Below the pieces are notes generated by a model, which was given only the letters and a program-made list of their open reading frames with translations, did not search any database and was not told the DNA's origin. Below are positions 45,079 to 53,056 of a DNA stretch of 64,000 nucleotides, piece after piece. The position numbers and the translations under genes are program-made. Numbering within the stretch: position 1 is the first letter of the stretch; the number at the start of each line of letters is the position of its first letter. Where the stretch lies: contig NZ_BNJW01000002.1 of NCBI RefSeq assembly GCF_015751045.1, forward strand, positions 124,001-188,000, written 5' to 3'. The DNA is from Enterococcus lactis (lineage in GTDB: Bacteria; Bacillota; Bacilli; Lactobacillales; Enterococcaceae).

Positions 45079-46065
45079 TCAGTCTTTGCGGTCTAGAATC
45101 AATTGAGTAAGGGAAAAAAGATTTTCTCTCGTTCGAAGAGAGGTGTCAGGTAATTTCTTAATTTCTTTCAACGCCCTTTCGGTGTAGGCTGCTGCTAATT
45201 TCTTGGCTTCTCCCACACCTCCTGTACGTTCAACGATTTTGCGTACGGCTTCAACATCTTTTTCTGTCATTTCCGTTTTCTTCTCTAAATAAGGCAGTAA
45301 AGTCTGTTTGTTTTTTTGCAAAGAATAGATCAATGGCAAAGAATAGACTCCTTGACGCATGTCTTCTAGTACAGGTTTCCCGATTTCCTGACTCTCTTTT
45401 GTATAATCCAAAATATCATCGATAATCTGGAAGGCCATCCCGATAGAAAGTCCGATATCTCCTGCTTTTTTTGCGAAACGCTCGCTTGTTCCACTTTCAA
45501 AAGCGCCAACAGAACAACTTAGTTGGAACAATTCAGCTGTCTTACCTGAGATATTCTCCAAATATTCTTTTACAGAAAGTTCATAATTATAGCGATCATC
45601 CATCTGCCCTAATTCGCCATTCAATACTTTTTCCATACTGCGAGAATTCAATTGAAGACTTTTCAGGGAAGTCGAGTAATCAGACAATAGTTTAAAACAG
45701 CAGACGAATAAATAATCTCCTGCATAGACAGAAACGACATTCCCAAACTGACTACGGATATTAGGCTGACCACGCCGCAGATCTGCTTCATCAACGATAT
45801 CATCATGAATCAGTGTGGCCGTATGGAGCATTTCGATGGAAGCTGCCAAAGCGATGGCTTTGTCCCGGTCTTGCTCTGGTCCAAATTGTGAGAACAGTAG
45901 CTGATAGGCAGGTCGCAACAGTTTTCCGCCGGCATGGATCGTTTCTTTGATTGCTTGTTCGACAGGTTTGTTTTTCAGACGGACAGTTTCTTCCATCCGT
46001 TTTAGTGTTTCTGTCAATTCTTTACTTAAAGCAGGATAGTTTTCCCACATTGGATGTAGCTTCAT
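45079..46065 (-). CDS. dmkB: polyprenyl diphosphate synthase for the demethylmenaquinone of the EET locus
   Basis: This 328-residue trans-prenyl transferase has the first aspartate-rich motif HDDIVDEADLRRG near residue 85 and the second, IDDILDYTKE, near 220. It makes the isoprenoid chain that DmkA joins to dihydroxynaphthoate. I use the ATG at 46065 after AAGGAG; a longer frame overlaps eetB. It follows eetB by 22 bases in the minus-strand half of the electron transfer locus. Confidence 0.88.
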   Translation of the reverse strand: MKLHPMWENYPALSKELTETLKRMEETVRLKNKPVEQAIKETIHAGGKLLRPAYQLLFSQFGPEQDRDKAIALAASIEMLHTATLIHDDIVDEADLRRGQPNIRSQFGNVVSVYAGDYLFVCCFKLLSDYSTSLKSLQLNSRSMEKVLNGELGQMDDRYNYELSVKEYLENISGKTAELFQLSCSVGAFESGTSERFAKKAGDIGLSIGMAFQIIDDILDYTKESQEIGKPVLEDMRQGVYSLPLIYSLQKNKQTLLPYLEKKTEMTEKDVEAVRKIVERTGGVGEAKKLAAAYTERALKEIKKLPDTSLRTRENLFSLTQLILDRKD

Positions 46066-46087
46066 AAAAAAACTCCTTGTGTGACGA

Positions 46088-46654
46088 TTATTTTTTAGTA
46101 AACATCGGGCTCCATTGTTGTTTGGTTCCCTGCTCATAATCTTTTTGGAATCGTTGCAGTGTCTGCACATGTCGTAAAAGATAATTCGCCGCGATCCCGA
46201 TAGCGATTCCTGACAAGATTCCTAAAACGGAAAGGACTGGCAAGTACAGCATGACTGTCCATGATTGCGCAATGAAAGAGGCCATCAAAAGCTGACCGAC
46301 ATTATGCATGAACCCGCCGGCCGCACTGATTCCGATGATACTGACACGTTTGGGACCTAATTGCTTGACCAATAACATCCCAAAATAACTAAGCAGCGCA
46401 CCGCTCATACTATAAAGGAACGTAGAAATCGTTCCACCTAGCAAGGTAGTCAGAAATAGTCGCAGCCACAATAACAAGAAGCTGTCCCTTTTTTTCATGG
46501 TAAAAATCGCAACGATCGTGATCAGGTTGGCTAATCCCAGTTTTGCCCCAGGCGCAAAAGCAAAAGGATAAGGGATCATATTTTCCAGTAAGCCAATGAT
46601 CACTCCTTGTGCAACAAGTAGCGAAATATAAATCATTTTTTGTAATTTGCTCAT
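46088..46654 (-). CDS. eetB: Gx-transporter-like membrane protein EetB
   Basis: This 188-residue protein has about five to six membrane segments and the motifs PYPFAFAPGAKLGLANLITI and GGTISTFLYSMSGALLSYFG of the Gx transporter family, matching EetB of flavin-based electron transfer loci. EetB acts in the membrane with EetA to pass electrons from quinone to outside flavoproteins. It follows eetA by 13 bases. Confidence 0.88.
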   Translation of the reverse strand: MSKLQKMIYISLLVAQGVIIGLLENMIPYPFAFAPGAKLGLANLITIVAIFTMKKRDSFLLLWLRLFLTTLLGGTISTFLYSMSGALLSYFGMLLVKQLGPKRVSIIGISAAGGFMHNVGQLLMASFIAQSWTVMLYLPVLSVLGILSGIAIGIAANYLLRHVQTLQRFQKDYEQGTKQQWSPMFTKK

Positions 46655-46667
46655 GGTGTGTGAAGGT

Positions 46668-47084
46668 CTAATAAATCAGACTGTCTTCGTCACCCCCATC
46701 TGTTGATCGGACCTCGATCACTAATTTATGTGGTAAACAAACAATGGTTTCGCCATTTTTCGTTGCCCAGCCTCGACGTACGCAGATCTGGTCATCGCAA
46801 TCTGCTTCTTTTATCCGTACTCGATCGCCATCTATCTCGATTAAGTTATAATCTCCGTGTTTATCTTTGTAAGTATATGTGTAGCTCTTTTCTCCAGCCA
46901 TCAAAGGGAATGTTTTGATTTCTGTGCCATCCACACGCAGTACCGCTTCTTTTTCTGCTGTTGCGGTGTTTTGCTGAAGACCAAAAATCATGACTGGTAA
47001 AAAAGAAAGAACAGTCAAAAGAAAAATTATAAAAACATCCCAAGGTTTGAGCAGACTTTTTTCAGCAAATTCTTTAAGGCTCAT
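46668..47084 (-). CDS. eetA: NusG-domain-II-like membrane-anchored protein EetA
   Basis: This 138-residue protein has one N-terminal membrane segment (VFIIFLLTVLSFLPVMIF) followed by an outside domain with ADCDDQICVRRGWATKNGET and VCLPHKLVIEV. This Cys pattern is typical of the NusG-II domain proteins of the EET locus. It is the partner of EetB. It starts the three-gene minus-strand operon eetA-eetB-dmkB. Confidence 0.88.
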   Translation of the reverse strand: MSLKEFAEKSLLKPWDVFIIFLLTVLSFLPVMIFGLQQNTATAEKEAVLRVDGTEIKTFPLMAGEKSYTYTYKDKHGDYNLIEIDGDRVRIKEADCDDQICVRRGWATKNGETIVCLPHKLVIEVRSTDGGDEDSLIY

Positions 47085-47134
47085 TTTTGTTCTCCTTTTT
47101 CCAGATTAACTCACCCAATTTTAGCATAAAAACA

Positions 47135-47410
47135 AGAGGTTGTGACACCTGTGACTTGCTTTGAGTAATAAGAACGAAGAGTAGGAAACAGCTTTCCATG
47201 TTTTCTGATTCTTTGGACTTATTACCGAAAAGCAGCAGGTGGAACACCGTTTATATCAAGAGGTTGTGACAGAAGTGGGCAGCTTCAAGAAATAAGAAGG
47301 AATTTATGAAAATTGCTTCTCAAATTTTTGTGAAATTTCGTCTTATTTCCGAAGAAGCTACTTCTGGAATACCGTTTATCAGAGGTTGTGACACCTGCGT
47401 CTTGCTTTAA
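47135..47410. repeat. intergenic repeat copy D (two complete units and a partial one)
   Basis: Unit D1 (47135-47254) begins AGAGGTTGTGACACCTGTG and ends AGGTGGAACACCGTTTAT. Unit D2 (47259-47379) begins AGAGGTTGTGACAGAAGTGG and ends TTCTGGAATACCGTTTAT. A third start, AGAGGTTGTGACACCTGCG, opens at 47381 and is broken off. D1 and D2 share only the ends; their cores are different inverted repeats. They separate eetA from ndh3. Confidence 0.85.
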
Positions 47411-47456
47411 GCGTGGAGGCTTATCTCGGGCATCTTATTCCTTTATTTTACATAAA

Positions 47457-47492
47457 AAGGAGGCTGCGACGGTTTGCCTCAGCCCCTTTCTA
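47457..47492 (-). terminator. terminator after ndh3
   Basis: On the minus strand AAAGG/GCTG pairs with CAGC/CCTTT around a 13-base loop, followed by TTTTTAT, about 47 bases after the ndh3 stop codon. Confidence 0.65.
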
Positions 47493-47538
47493 TTGAAATC
47501 TTGCATTCAAGTAACGTTGTTCATTTATTTTTATCTAT

Positions 47539-49473
47539 TTATTTCTTGCCGTATTGGGCACTTGGTCTACCGTACCACCAATTGCCTAGTGTACGTTGTA
47601 GCCATGGAATCACCCAGCGATCCAAACCAATCGCACGACCGGAACCGTTCATCAATGCGAAAGCAACAAAAATGAACCAAATGTTTACCCAGTAAAACAT
47701 ACCTGATAAACAGAACGTGATCACTAATACGATCGTTGTCGCACTGCATAGCCATGTGAATAATCCAGCAATCAATGCTAATGCCAAGGCAATTTCAAAG
47801 AATACCATGAATTTCTGGAAGAACATTGCTACATCATTATTTGGCATGATCACTTGCATGATCTTTGTGAACCAGTCTGGTGACTTCTCAATCACAGCCA
47901 TTGGTTCTTCTCCGTATGCATAACTCAAACCGAAATGTGCAGCATGAGTCGCTGCTTCTCCGGCACTTGCCCCTGCTCCGCTAGCAGCTGTCGTTGCGTC
48001 TCCAGCAGCAGAAGCACCACTGGCAACATCTGTTACGTTATATTCCCATGTCCAAGGGAATACGCTGTTTCCAGTGAACCATGATCCTTCACCAAACCAA
48101 GTACTTGGTTTGAACACTTCACCATTCCCAATGATTTTTTTAGAAGCTTCAACGAACCAAACTAAACCATAGAAAATACGAAGTGGCACACTCCATAAAA
48201 CGTTGCCGTAACGAGAAGAATGTCCTCGAGTCACGTTGCGATCGTCTTTGATATGGAAAAACTCATGCATTAAATATTGGAACATGTAATAACCAGAACG
48301 AATATCAAAGAAGTATTTCAAATTCACGATATGTTTCATTACGATAGCTAAAAATCCACTTAGATGAATCTTATCAAATAGGTTAGCTACCCCCCATTTA
48401 GCACCAATAGAAACCATAAATCCTTGATAGTTTCCTTTAAATTTATGCTTTTCTCCGCCTTTGATCGAAGCCACGATATTCGCTGCGGCTGTGTGTCCTG
48501 TTTGTTCAGCAGCTTGGACGATTTGCGGTGTCGGTGTTCCTGGAAACTCTTCATAAAAGACTAAATCACCGATGATATAGATGTTTTTATCTTCGTAGCC
48601 TTTTGCCTGCATGTATTCATTGGCGATCAACCGCTGTCCCCGTGCTGCTTCTAATCCAAAGTCAGCAGCGTCAGAAGTTCCTTTAACACCAGCTGTCCAA
48701 ATCAGTGTGTGGGTCGGAATGTTGCGTCCGTCCTTCAGCTTGATATGATCCGCAGCCACTTCTACGATTGGTGCGTTCAATAATAATTCTACATTGTGCT
48801 TACGCAAATAGCGTTCAGCTTTTGCAGCATCATTTCGGTCTAACATATTCAAGATCGTCGGCATTGCCTCTACGACCATTAGTGTGATCTCGTTTGGATC
48901 TAACTTATAATCTTTGGCTAAGCGATTTTTCCAGTCGATCAGTTCCCCAATCATTTCAATACCGGTAAACCCAGAACCACAGACAACGAAAGTCAGCATG
49001 GCTTTACGCAACTCATCATTTGGTTCCAATGCAGCTTTTGCTACTGTTTTCTCAATATGTTCACGAATCCTTACAGAGTCTTCAAATGACCAAAGAGTGA
49101 ATCCGTGTGCTTTGACACCAGGTGTACCAAAGTCATTCGGCTCTCCGCCCATTCCAAGGATCAGCTGATCAAAAGGATAGGAACCTAATTTGGTCTTGAC
49201 GATTTTCTGTTCTTTATCGATACCGACTACAGTGTCTGTGACAAGCTGTACATTCTTTTGACGAGCAAACAAATGCTGCAGATCGTATTGGATTGCTTCT
49301 GGTTCTACACGTCCGCCAGCTACTTCATGCAACTCGGTCATCATAGTATGGTACGAATGACGATCGATCAGAGTAATTGCTACATCTTCTTTTTTCAGTT
49401 TCTTTGCCAAGTATTTTGTAGCTGAAACACCGGCATATCCTGCTCCTACAACGACAATATTTTGCTTTGCCAT
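47539..49473 (-). CDS. ndh3: type II NADH dehydrogenase Ndh3 with C-terminal membrane domain
   Basis: This 644-residue flavoprotein passes electrons from NADH to demethylmenaquinone. The FAD-binding GAGYAGVSATKYLAKK is at residues 8-23, the second dinucleotide fold includes VCGSGFTGIEMIGELIDW near 165, and the FAD motif NIYIIGDLVF is near 297. Beyond residue ~390 there is an extra ~250-residue part with several membrane segments of DoxX-like character (FFEIALALALIAGLFTWL), which marks the EET-dedicated enzyme and not the ~400-residue housekeeping Ndh. It is divergent from pplA. The start is ATG after GGAGCGGATGATCA. Confidence 0.92.
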   Translation of the reverse strand: MAKQNIVVVGAGYAGVSATKYLAKKLKKEDVAITLIDRHSYHTMMTELHEVAGGRVEPEAIQYDLQHLFARQKNVQLVTDTVVGIDKEQKIVKTKLGSYPFDQLILGMGGEPNDFGTPGVKAHGFTLWSFEDSVRIREHIEKTVAKAALEPNDELRKAMLTFVVCGSGFTGIEMIGELIDWKNRLAKDYKLDPNEITLMVVEAMPTILNMLDRNDAAKAERYLRKHNVELLLNAPIVEVAADHIKLKDGRNIPTHTLIWTAGVKGTSDAADFGLEAARGQRLIANEYMQAKGYEDKNIYIIGDLVFYEEFPGTPTPQIVQAAEQTGHTAAANIVASIKGGEKHKFKGNYQGFMVSIGAKWGVANLFDKIHLSGFLAIVMKHIVNLKYFFDIRSGYYMFQYLMHEFFHIKDDRNVTRGHSSRYGNVLWSVPLRIFYGLVWFVEASKKIIGNGEVFKPSTWFGEGSWFTGNSVFPWTWEYNVTDVASGASAAGDATTAASGAGASAGEAATHAAHFGLSYAYGEEPMAVIEKSPDWFTKIMQVIMPNNDVAMFFQKFMVFFEIALALALIAGLFTWLCSATTIVLVITFCLSGMFYWVNIWFIFVAFALMNGSGRAIGLDRWVIPWLQRTLGNWWYGRPSAQYGKK

Positions 49474-49689
49474 TGATCATCCGCTCCTTATAGACTATCT
49501 ATATAATGAATATATGATAATTCTTTTAGTTTGATACTTATTACACAATCTCCATATATTATATAGATGTTCTGTTCTTTTGTCTAACTCCTTTTGGATT
49601 TTTTTCAAATTTTAAAATAAAGCGTTTTTTCACGAAATTTGCTGAAAGAAAACGTTTGAAATATTACATGGGTTATTTATCGAAAATAG

Positions 49690-49724
49690 TTGACTTATAG
49701 GCTAAAAAGATTAGAATGTATAAT
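49690..49724 (+). promoter_or_regulatory. promoter of pplA
   Basis: TTGACT (49690-49695) and TAGAAT (49712-49717) are 16 bases apart. A further TATAAT at 49719-49724 overlaps the expected start region. The rest of 49474-49774 is AT-rich; a TATAAT near 49560 on the minus strand may serve ndh3. A cre-like GAAAACGTTTGA lies near 49647 but is a poor match. Confidence 0.55.
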
Positions 49725-49774
49725 GAATCACAAAGAAAAATTGTGGACTAAAAATGGAATGGTGGGGTATTAAA

Positions 49775-50710
49775 ATGAAGAAAAAACGTTTTGTAACTGG
49801 ATTTGCCGTGTTAGCATTTTCAGCTCTAGTGTTAGGCGCTTGCGGCGCAGATGACAACGGAAGTTCAAATTCTTCTTCTGAATCATCTACAGCACAATCT
49901 TCGACTGCAAAAAGCACAACAGAATCATCTGCAAAAGTTGTTGCTGGCGGAGACTTGCAAGACGGCACATATAAATTAGAAGAAAAAAATTATTCAAATG
50001 GTTACCGCGCAGTCTTTGAAATGGTTGTAAAAGACGGCAAAATCACTGAATCAAAATATGATAACGTCAATGAAAACGGCGAATCTAAAACAAAAGATGC
50101 AGAATACAACAAAAACATGGAAGCTAAATCTGGCACAAATCCAGAAAAATACATTCCTGAGTTGAATGACCAATTCTTAAAAGCACAAAGCGCAAGCGGT
50201 GTGGAAGTCGTAACTGGAGCTACTCACTCATCTGAAAGCTTCCAAAACTACGCACAACAATTGATCCAAGCTGCTCAAGCTGGTAACACAGATACAATCG
50301 AAATCGACAATGGTGCTGATTTGAAAGACGGCACTTACAAGCTAGAAGAAAAGAACTACTCTAACGGCTACCGTGTGCAATTCGAAATGACAGTTGCTGG
50401 CGGCAAAGTAACTGAATCAAACTTTGATTATATCGACAAAGACGGTAAATCAAAACAAGATGATACAGAATACAATGAAAACATGAAAGCCAAAAGCGGG
50501 ACAGAACCAAAAACTTACATCCCTACTCTTAACGATGAATTCGTCAAAGCAATGGGTGAAGAAGACGGCTCACCAGCTGATGTAGAAGTTGTTACAGGTG
50601 CTACACACAGCTCACATTCATTCATCATGTACGCACAACAATTAGTGAATGCAGCTGAAAAAGGCGACACTCAAACAATCGAAGTAGATAATATCGTAAC
50701 AGAAAAATAA
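49775..50710 (+). CDS. pplA: extracellular flavin-carrying lipoprotein PplA
   Basis: This 311-residue lipoprotein has the lipobox LGAC followed by a Ser/Thr-rich linker and two homologous FMN-binding domains (residues ~55-175 and ~180-300). Each carries VEVVTGATHSS, in which the Thr is the expected site of covalent FMN attachment. In EET it receives electrons at the cell surface and passes them to iron or other acceptors; its cleaved signal may also give a short peptide. It lies 90 bases before fmnB, the enzyme that flavinylates it. Start: ATG after GGTGGGG. Confidence 0.92.
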   Translation: MKKKRFVTGFAVLAFSALVLGACGADDNGSSNSSSESSTAQSSTAKSTTESSAKVVAGGDLQDGTYKLEEKNYSNGYRAVFEMVVKDGKITESKYDNVNENGESKTKDAEYNKNMEAKSGTNPEKYIPELNDQFLKAQSASGVEVVTGATHSSESFQNYAQQLIQAAQAGNTDTIEIDNGADLKDGTYKLEEKNYSNGYRVQFEMTVAGGKVTESNFDYIDKDGKSKQDDTEYNENMKAKSGTEPKTYIPTLNDEFVKAMGEEDGSPADVEVVTGATHSSHSFIMYAQQLVNAAEKGDTQTIEVDNIVTEK

Positions 50711-50799
50711 TCACATAATCATACGAATAAAAGTTGGAGGGTGGGACGATAGCCAGGTTAGGCAGTCGTCTCACCTTTCAAAATGAAGAGAGGAAAACA

Positions 50800-51903
50800 A
50801 TGCGGAAAAAACTACTATTTTCCTTAATCACACTGAGCATCTCTTTTATGATGCTAACTGGCTGCACTAACTCAACAAAAAATACAACCACTGAAAGTTC
50901 AGCATCTACCAAGATCTTAAAAGATCCGTACTCTGATGAACAGTTCTTGTTAGGGACTTACGTTCGTATCCGTGTGTATGATGAAGGCAAAGAATCAGCA
51001 TTGAAACCTGCCTTTGATCGAGTAAAAGAACTTGGTGATAAAATCACGATCAATCAAAAAGGTTCCGAGATCGATGAAGTGAATGAACAAGCTGGTATCA
51101 AACCAGTAAAAGTTTCTGACGACGTCTACACGTTAGTAAAACGAGCCTATGAATACAGCCAAGATTCTCAAGGCGGATTCGATATGGCAATTGGTGCGAT
51201 CACTCAATTATGGCGAATCGGTTTTGATGACGCCAGAAAACCTTCACAAGAAGAAATCGATCAGGCATTGAAATTAGTGGATTATCATAAGATCGAACTA
51301 AATGACAAAGAAAAAACGGTCTATCTAAAAGAAAAAGGGATGATCATCGACTTAGGTGCAATCGCCAAAGGCTACATTACGGACGAAGTAGTAAAAGTCT
51401 TGAAAAAACAAGGTGTGACTACTGCTATCGTTGACTTAGGTGGGAATGTCTATGTCTTAGGACACAGCCCAAGAGGCGAAAATCAAGACTGGACAGTTGG
51501 CATCCAAGATCCAAATATGGCTCGTGGCTCTGTTCTAGGTTCTATCAAAGAACGGAACAAAACGTTAGTTACTTCTGGAATTTACGAGCGCTATTTAGAA
51601 GTAGATGGCAAAAAATACCATCATTTGTTCGATCCAAAAACGGGTTACCCGTTCGACAACGATATCGCAAGTGTCACGATCATAACAGATAAATCGATCG
51701 ATGGTGATGGTCTGTCTACAGCAGTCTTTTCAATGGGTGTGAAAAAAGGTCTGGAATATGTCGAAAGCGAATTGAACAATGGGACGGAAGCAATCTTCGT
51801 AACGAAAGATGATAAAGTATATGTGACCGATCCAATTAAAGACACTTTCAAATTATCTGAGGATTCCCATTACACGATGGGTGACCGTTCTGAATTAAAA
51901 TAA
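50800..51903 (+). CDS. fmnB: FAD:protein FMN transferase (ApbE family)
   Basis: This 367-residue lipoprotein has the lipobox LTGC near residue 22 and ApbE domains with EQFLLGTYVRIRVYDEGKE, MIIDLGAIAKGYITDEVVK, VDLGGNVYVLG, and HLFDPKTGYPFDN, a standard ApbE set. It attaches FMN to Thr residues in PplA outside the cell. I use the ATG at 50800 after GAGAGGAAAACA; a longer frame from 50734 is part of the intergenic stretch. Confidence 0.93.
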   Translation: MRKKLLFSLITLSISFMMLTGCTNSTKNTTTESSASTKILKDPYSDEQFLLGTYVRIRVYDEGKESALKPAFDRVKELGDKITINQKGSEIDEVNEQAGIKPVKVSDDVYTLVKRAYEYSQDSQGGFDMAIGAITQLWRIGFDDARKPSQEEIDQALKLVDYHKIELNDKEKTVYLKEKGMIIDLGAIAKGYITDEVVKVLKKQGVTTAIVDLGGNVYVLGHSPRGENQDWTVGIQDPNMARGSVLGSIKERNKTLVTSGIYERYLEVDGKKYHHLFDPKTGYPFDNDIASVTIITDKSIDGDGLSTAVFSMGVKKGLEYVESELNNGTEAIFVTKDDKVYVTDPIKDTFKLSEDSHYTMGDRSELK

Positions 51904-51915
51904 GGAGCACGAACC

Positions 51916-52869
51916 ATGACACTAAAAATCTTTTTAGAAGTAGTTGAAATACGAACAAAGGTGGCTAGTGTATTTCCTTTTGCGGTAGGGGTATTATTCT
52001 CTATCGCTTTTTTTCACGAGATACATTGGCTAAACACTTTTTTATTTTTTATTGGGATGCTAGTTTTTGATTTAGCGACTACCGCGATCAATAATTACAT
52101 GGATTATGAAAAAGCTCATTCTGAAGTATATAAGTATGAAGAAAACGTCATTGGTCGCAGAAATCTATCCCCTGTATTGATCCGAAACATGATTTTAGCG
52201 ATGATCGCATTTGTTTTTGTTATTGGCATTATTTTAACGATAAATACGGGTTGGCTTTTGCTTTTGATGGGATTTATCTGTTGTTTTATCGGAGTATTCT
52301 ATACATTCGGTCCCATTCCCTTGTCTCGAATGCCTTTAGGGGAAATCTTCAGCGGGGTGACTATGGGACTTGGGATTTTTGCCATGGTCGTTTATGTCAA
52401 TACATTCGGTTCGGATGTCTATGATCTGACGATCAACTTTTCATCCGGGCAATTTGCTTTGGTAGGAAACCTTTGGGCTATAGCAGCAATTGTCTTAGCC
52501 TCTTTACCCCTGGTGTTTACGATTGCCAATATCATGTTAGCTAATAATTTGCGAGATCTTGACCGCGATATTGAAAATCATCGCTATACACTGGTTTTTT
52601 ATATCGGACGCCCAGCAGGAACAGTCTTATTCCAGCTATTGATGTATGCTTGCTATTTTGTGATTTTGATGGGATTGTTGAGTGGTATCTATGAATGGCC
52701 GATCTTAGTCACCTTCTTGACTTTTCCAATTGTGAAGAAGCATTTAGATCAATTCAAGCAAACATTACCCCAACCTATCAGTTTCAGCTATTCCATCAAA
52801 AATATGGTCTTATTCAATGCTAGCTATGTATTGGGTTTATTACTAACGATCGTTGTACAAGCCATTTAA
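51916..52869 (+). CDS. dmkA: UbiA-family prenyltransferase, demethylmenaquinone synthesis
   Basis: This 317-residue membrane enzyme has about nine hydrophobic segments and the two aspartate-containing motifs of MenA/UbiA: NNYMDYEKAHSEVY near residue 60 and ANNLRDLDRDIENHRYTL near 215. It joins a polyprenyl chain to 1,4-dihydroxy-2-naphthoate. It follows fmnB by 12 bases. With dmkB on the other side of the locus it provides a quinone for Ndh3. Confidence 0.92.
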   Translation: MTLKIFLEVVEIRTKVASVFPFAVGVLFSIAFFHEIHWLNTFLFFIGMLVFDLATTAINNYMDYEKAHSEVYKYEENVIGRRNLSPVLIRNMILAMIAFVFVIGIILTINTGWLLLLMGFICCFIGVFYTFGPIPLSRMPLGEIFSGVTMGLGIFAMVVYVNTFGSDVYDLTINFSSGQFALVGNLWAIAAIVLASLPLVFTIANIMLANNLRDLDRDIENHRYTLVFYIGRPAGTVLFQLLMYACYFVILMGLLSGIYEWPILVTFLTFPIVKKHLDQFKQTLPQPISFSYSIKNMVLFNASYVLGLLLTIVVQAI

Positions 52870-52877
52870 CGACTTGA

Positions 52878-53043
52878 AGAGGTTGTGACAGAAGTAGTCA
52901 GCTTCAAGAAATAAGAAGGAGTTTACGAAAATTGCTTCTCAAATTTTTGTGAAATTTTGGCTTATTTCCGAAGAAGCTACTTCTGGAACACCGTTTATTC
53001 GGAAATAAGGGCTGTGACAAGACTTTTGTCACAGCCCCTTATT
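52878..53043. repeat. intergenic repeat copy E and bidirectional terminator
   Basis: A complete unit runs from AGAGGTTGTGACAGAAGTAG (52878) to GGAACACCGTTTATTC (53000). It is followed by GGGCTGTGACAA/TTGTCACAGCCC, a 12-bp terminator stem at 53009-53037 between dmkA and the coupling-protein-like gene. In the unit, AGAAGTAG..GCTTC at the left pairs with GAAGCTACTTCT at the right, enclosing AAATAAG/CTTATTT. Confidence 0.85.
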
Positions 53044-53056
53044 TTTTTGATTCATA

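Noticed and set aside
47388-47695. Plus-strand frames downstream of repeat copy D
   Set aside because: They overlap the ndh3 terminator and its coding 3' end and have no convincing start region.
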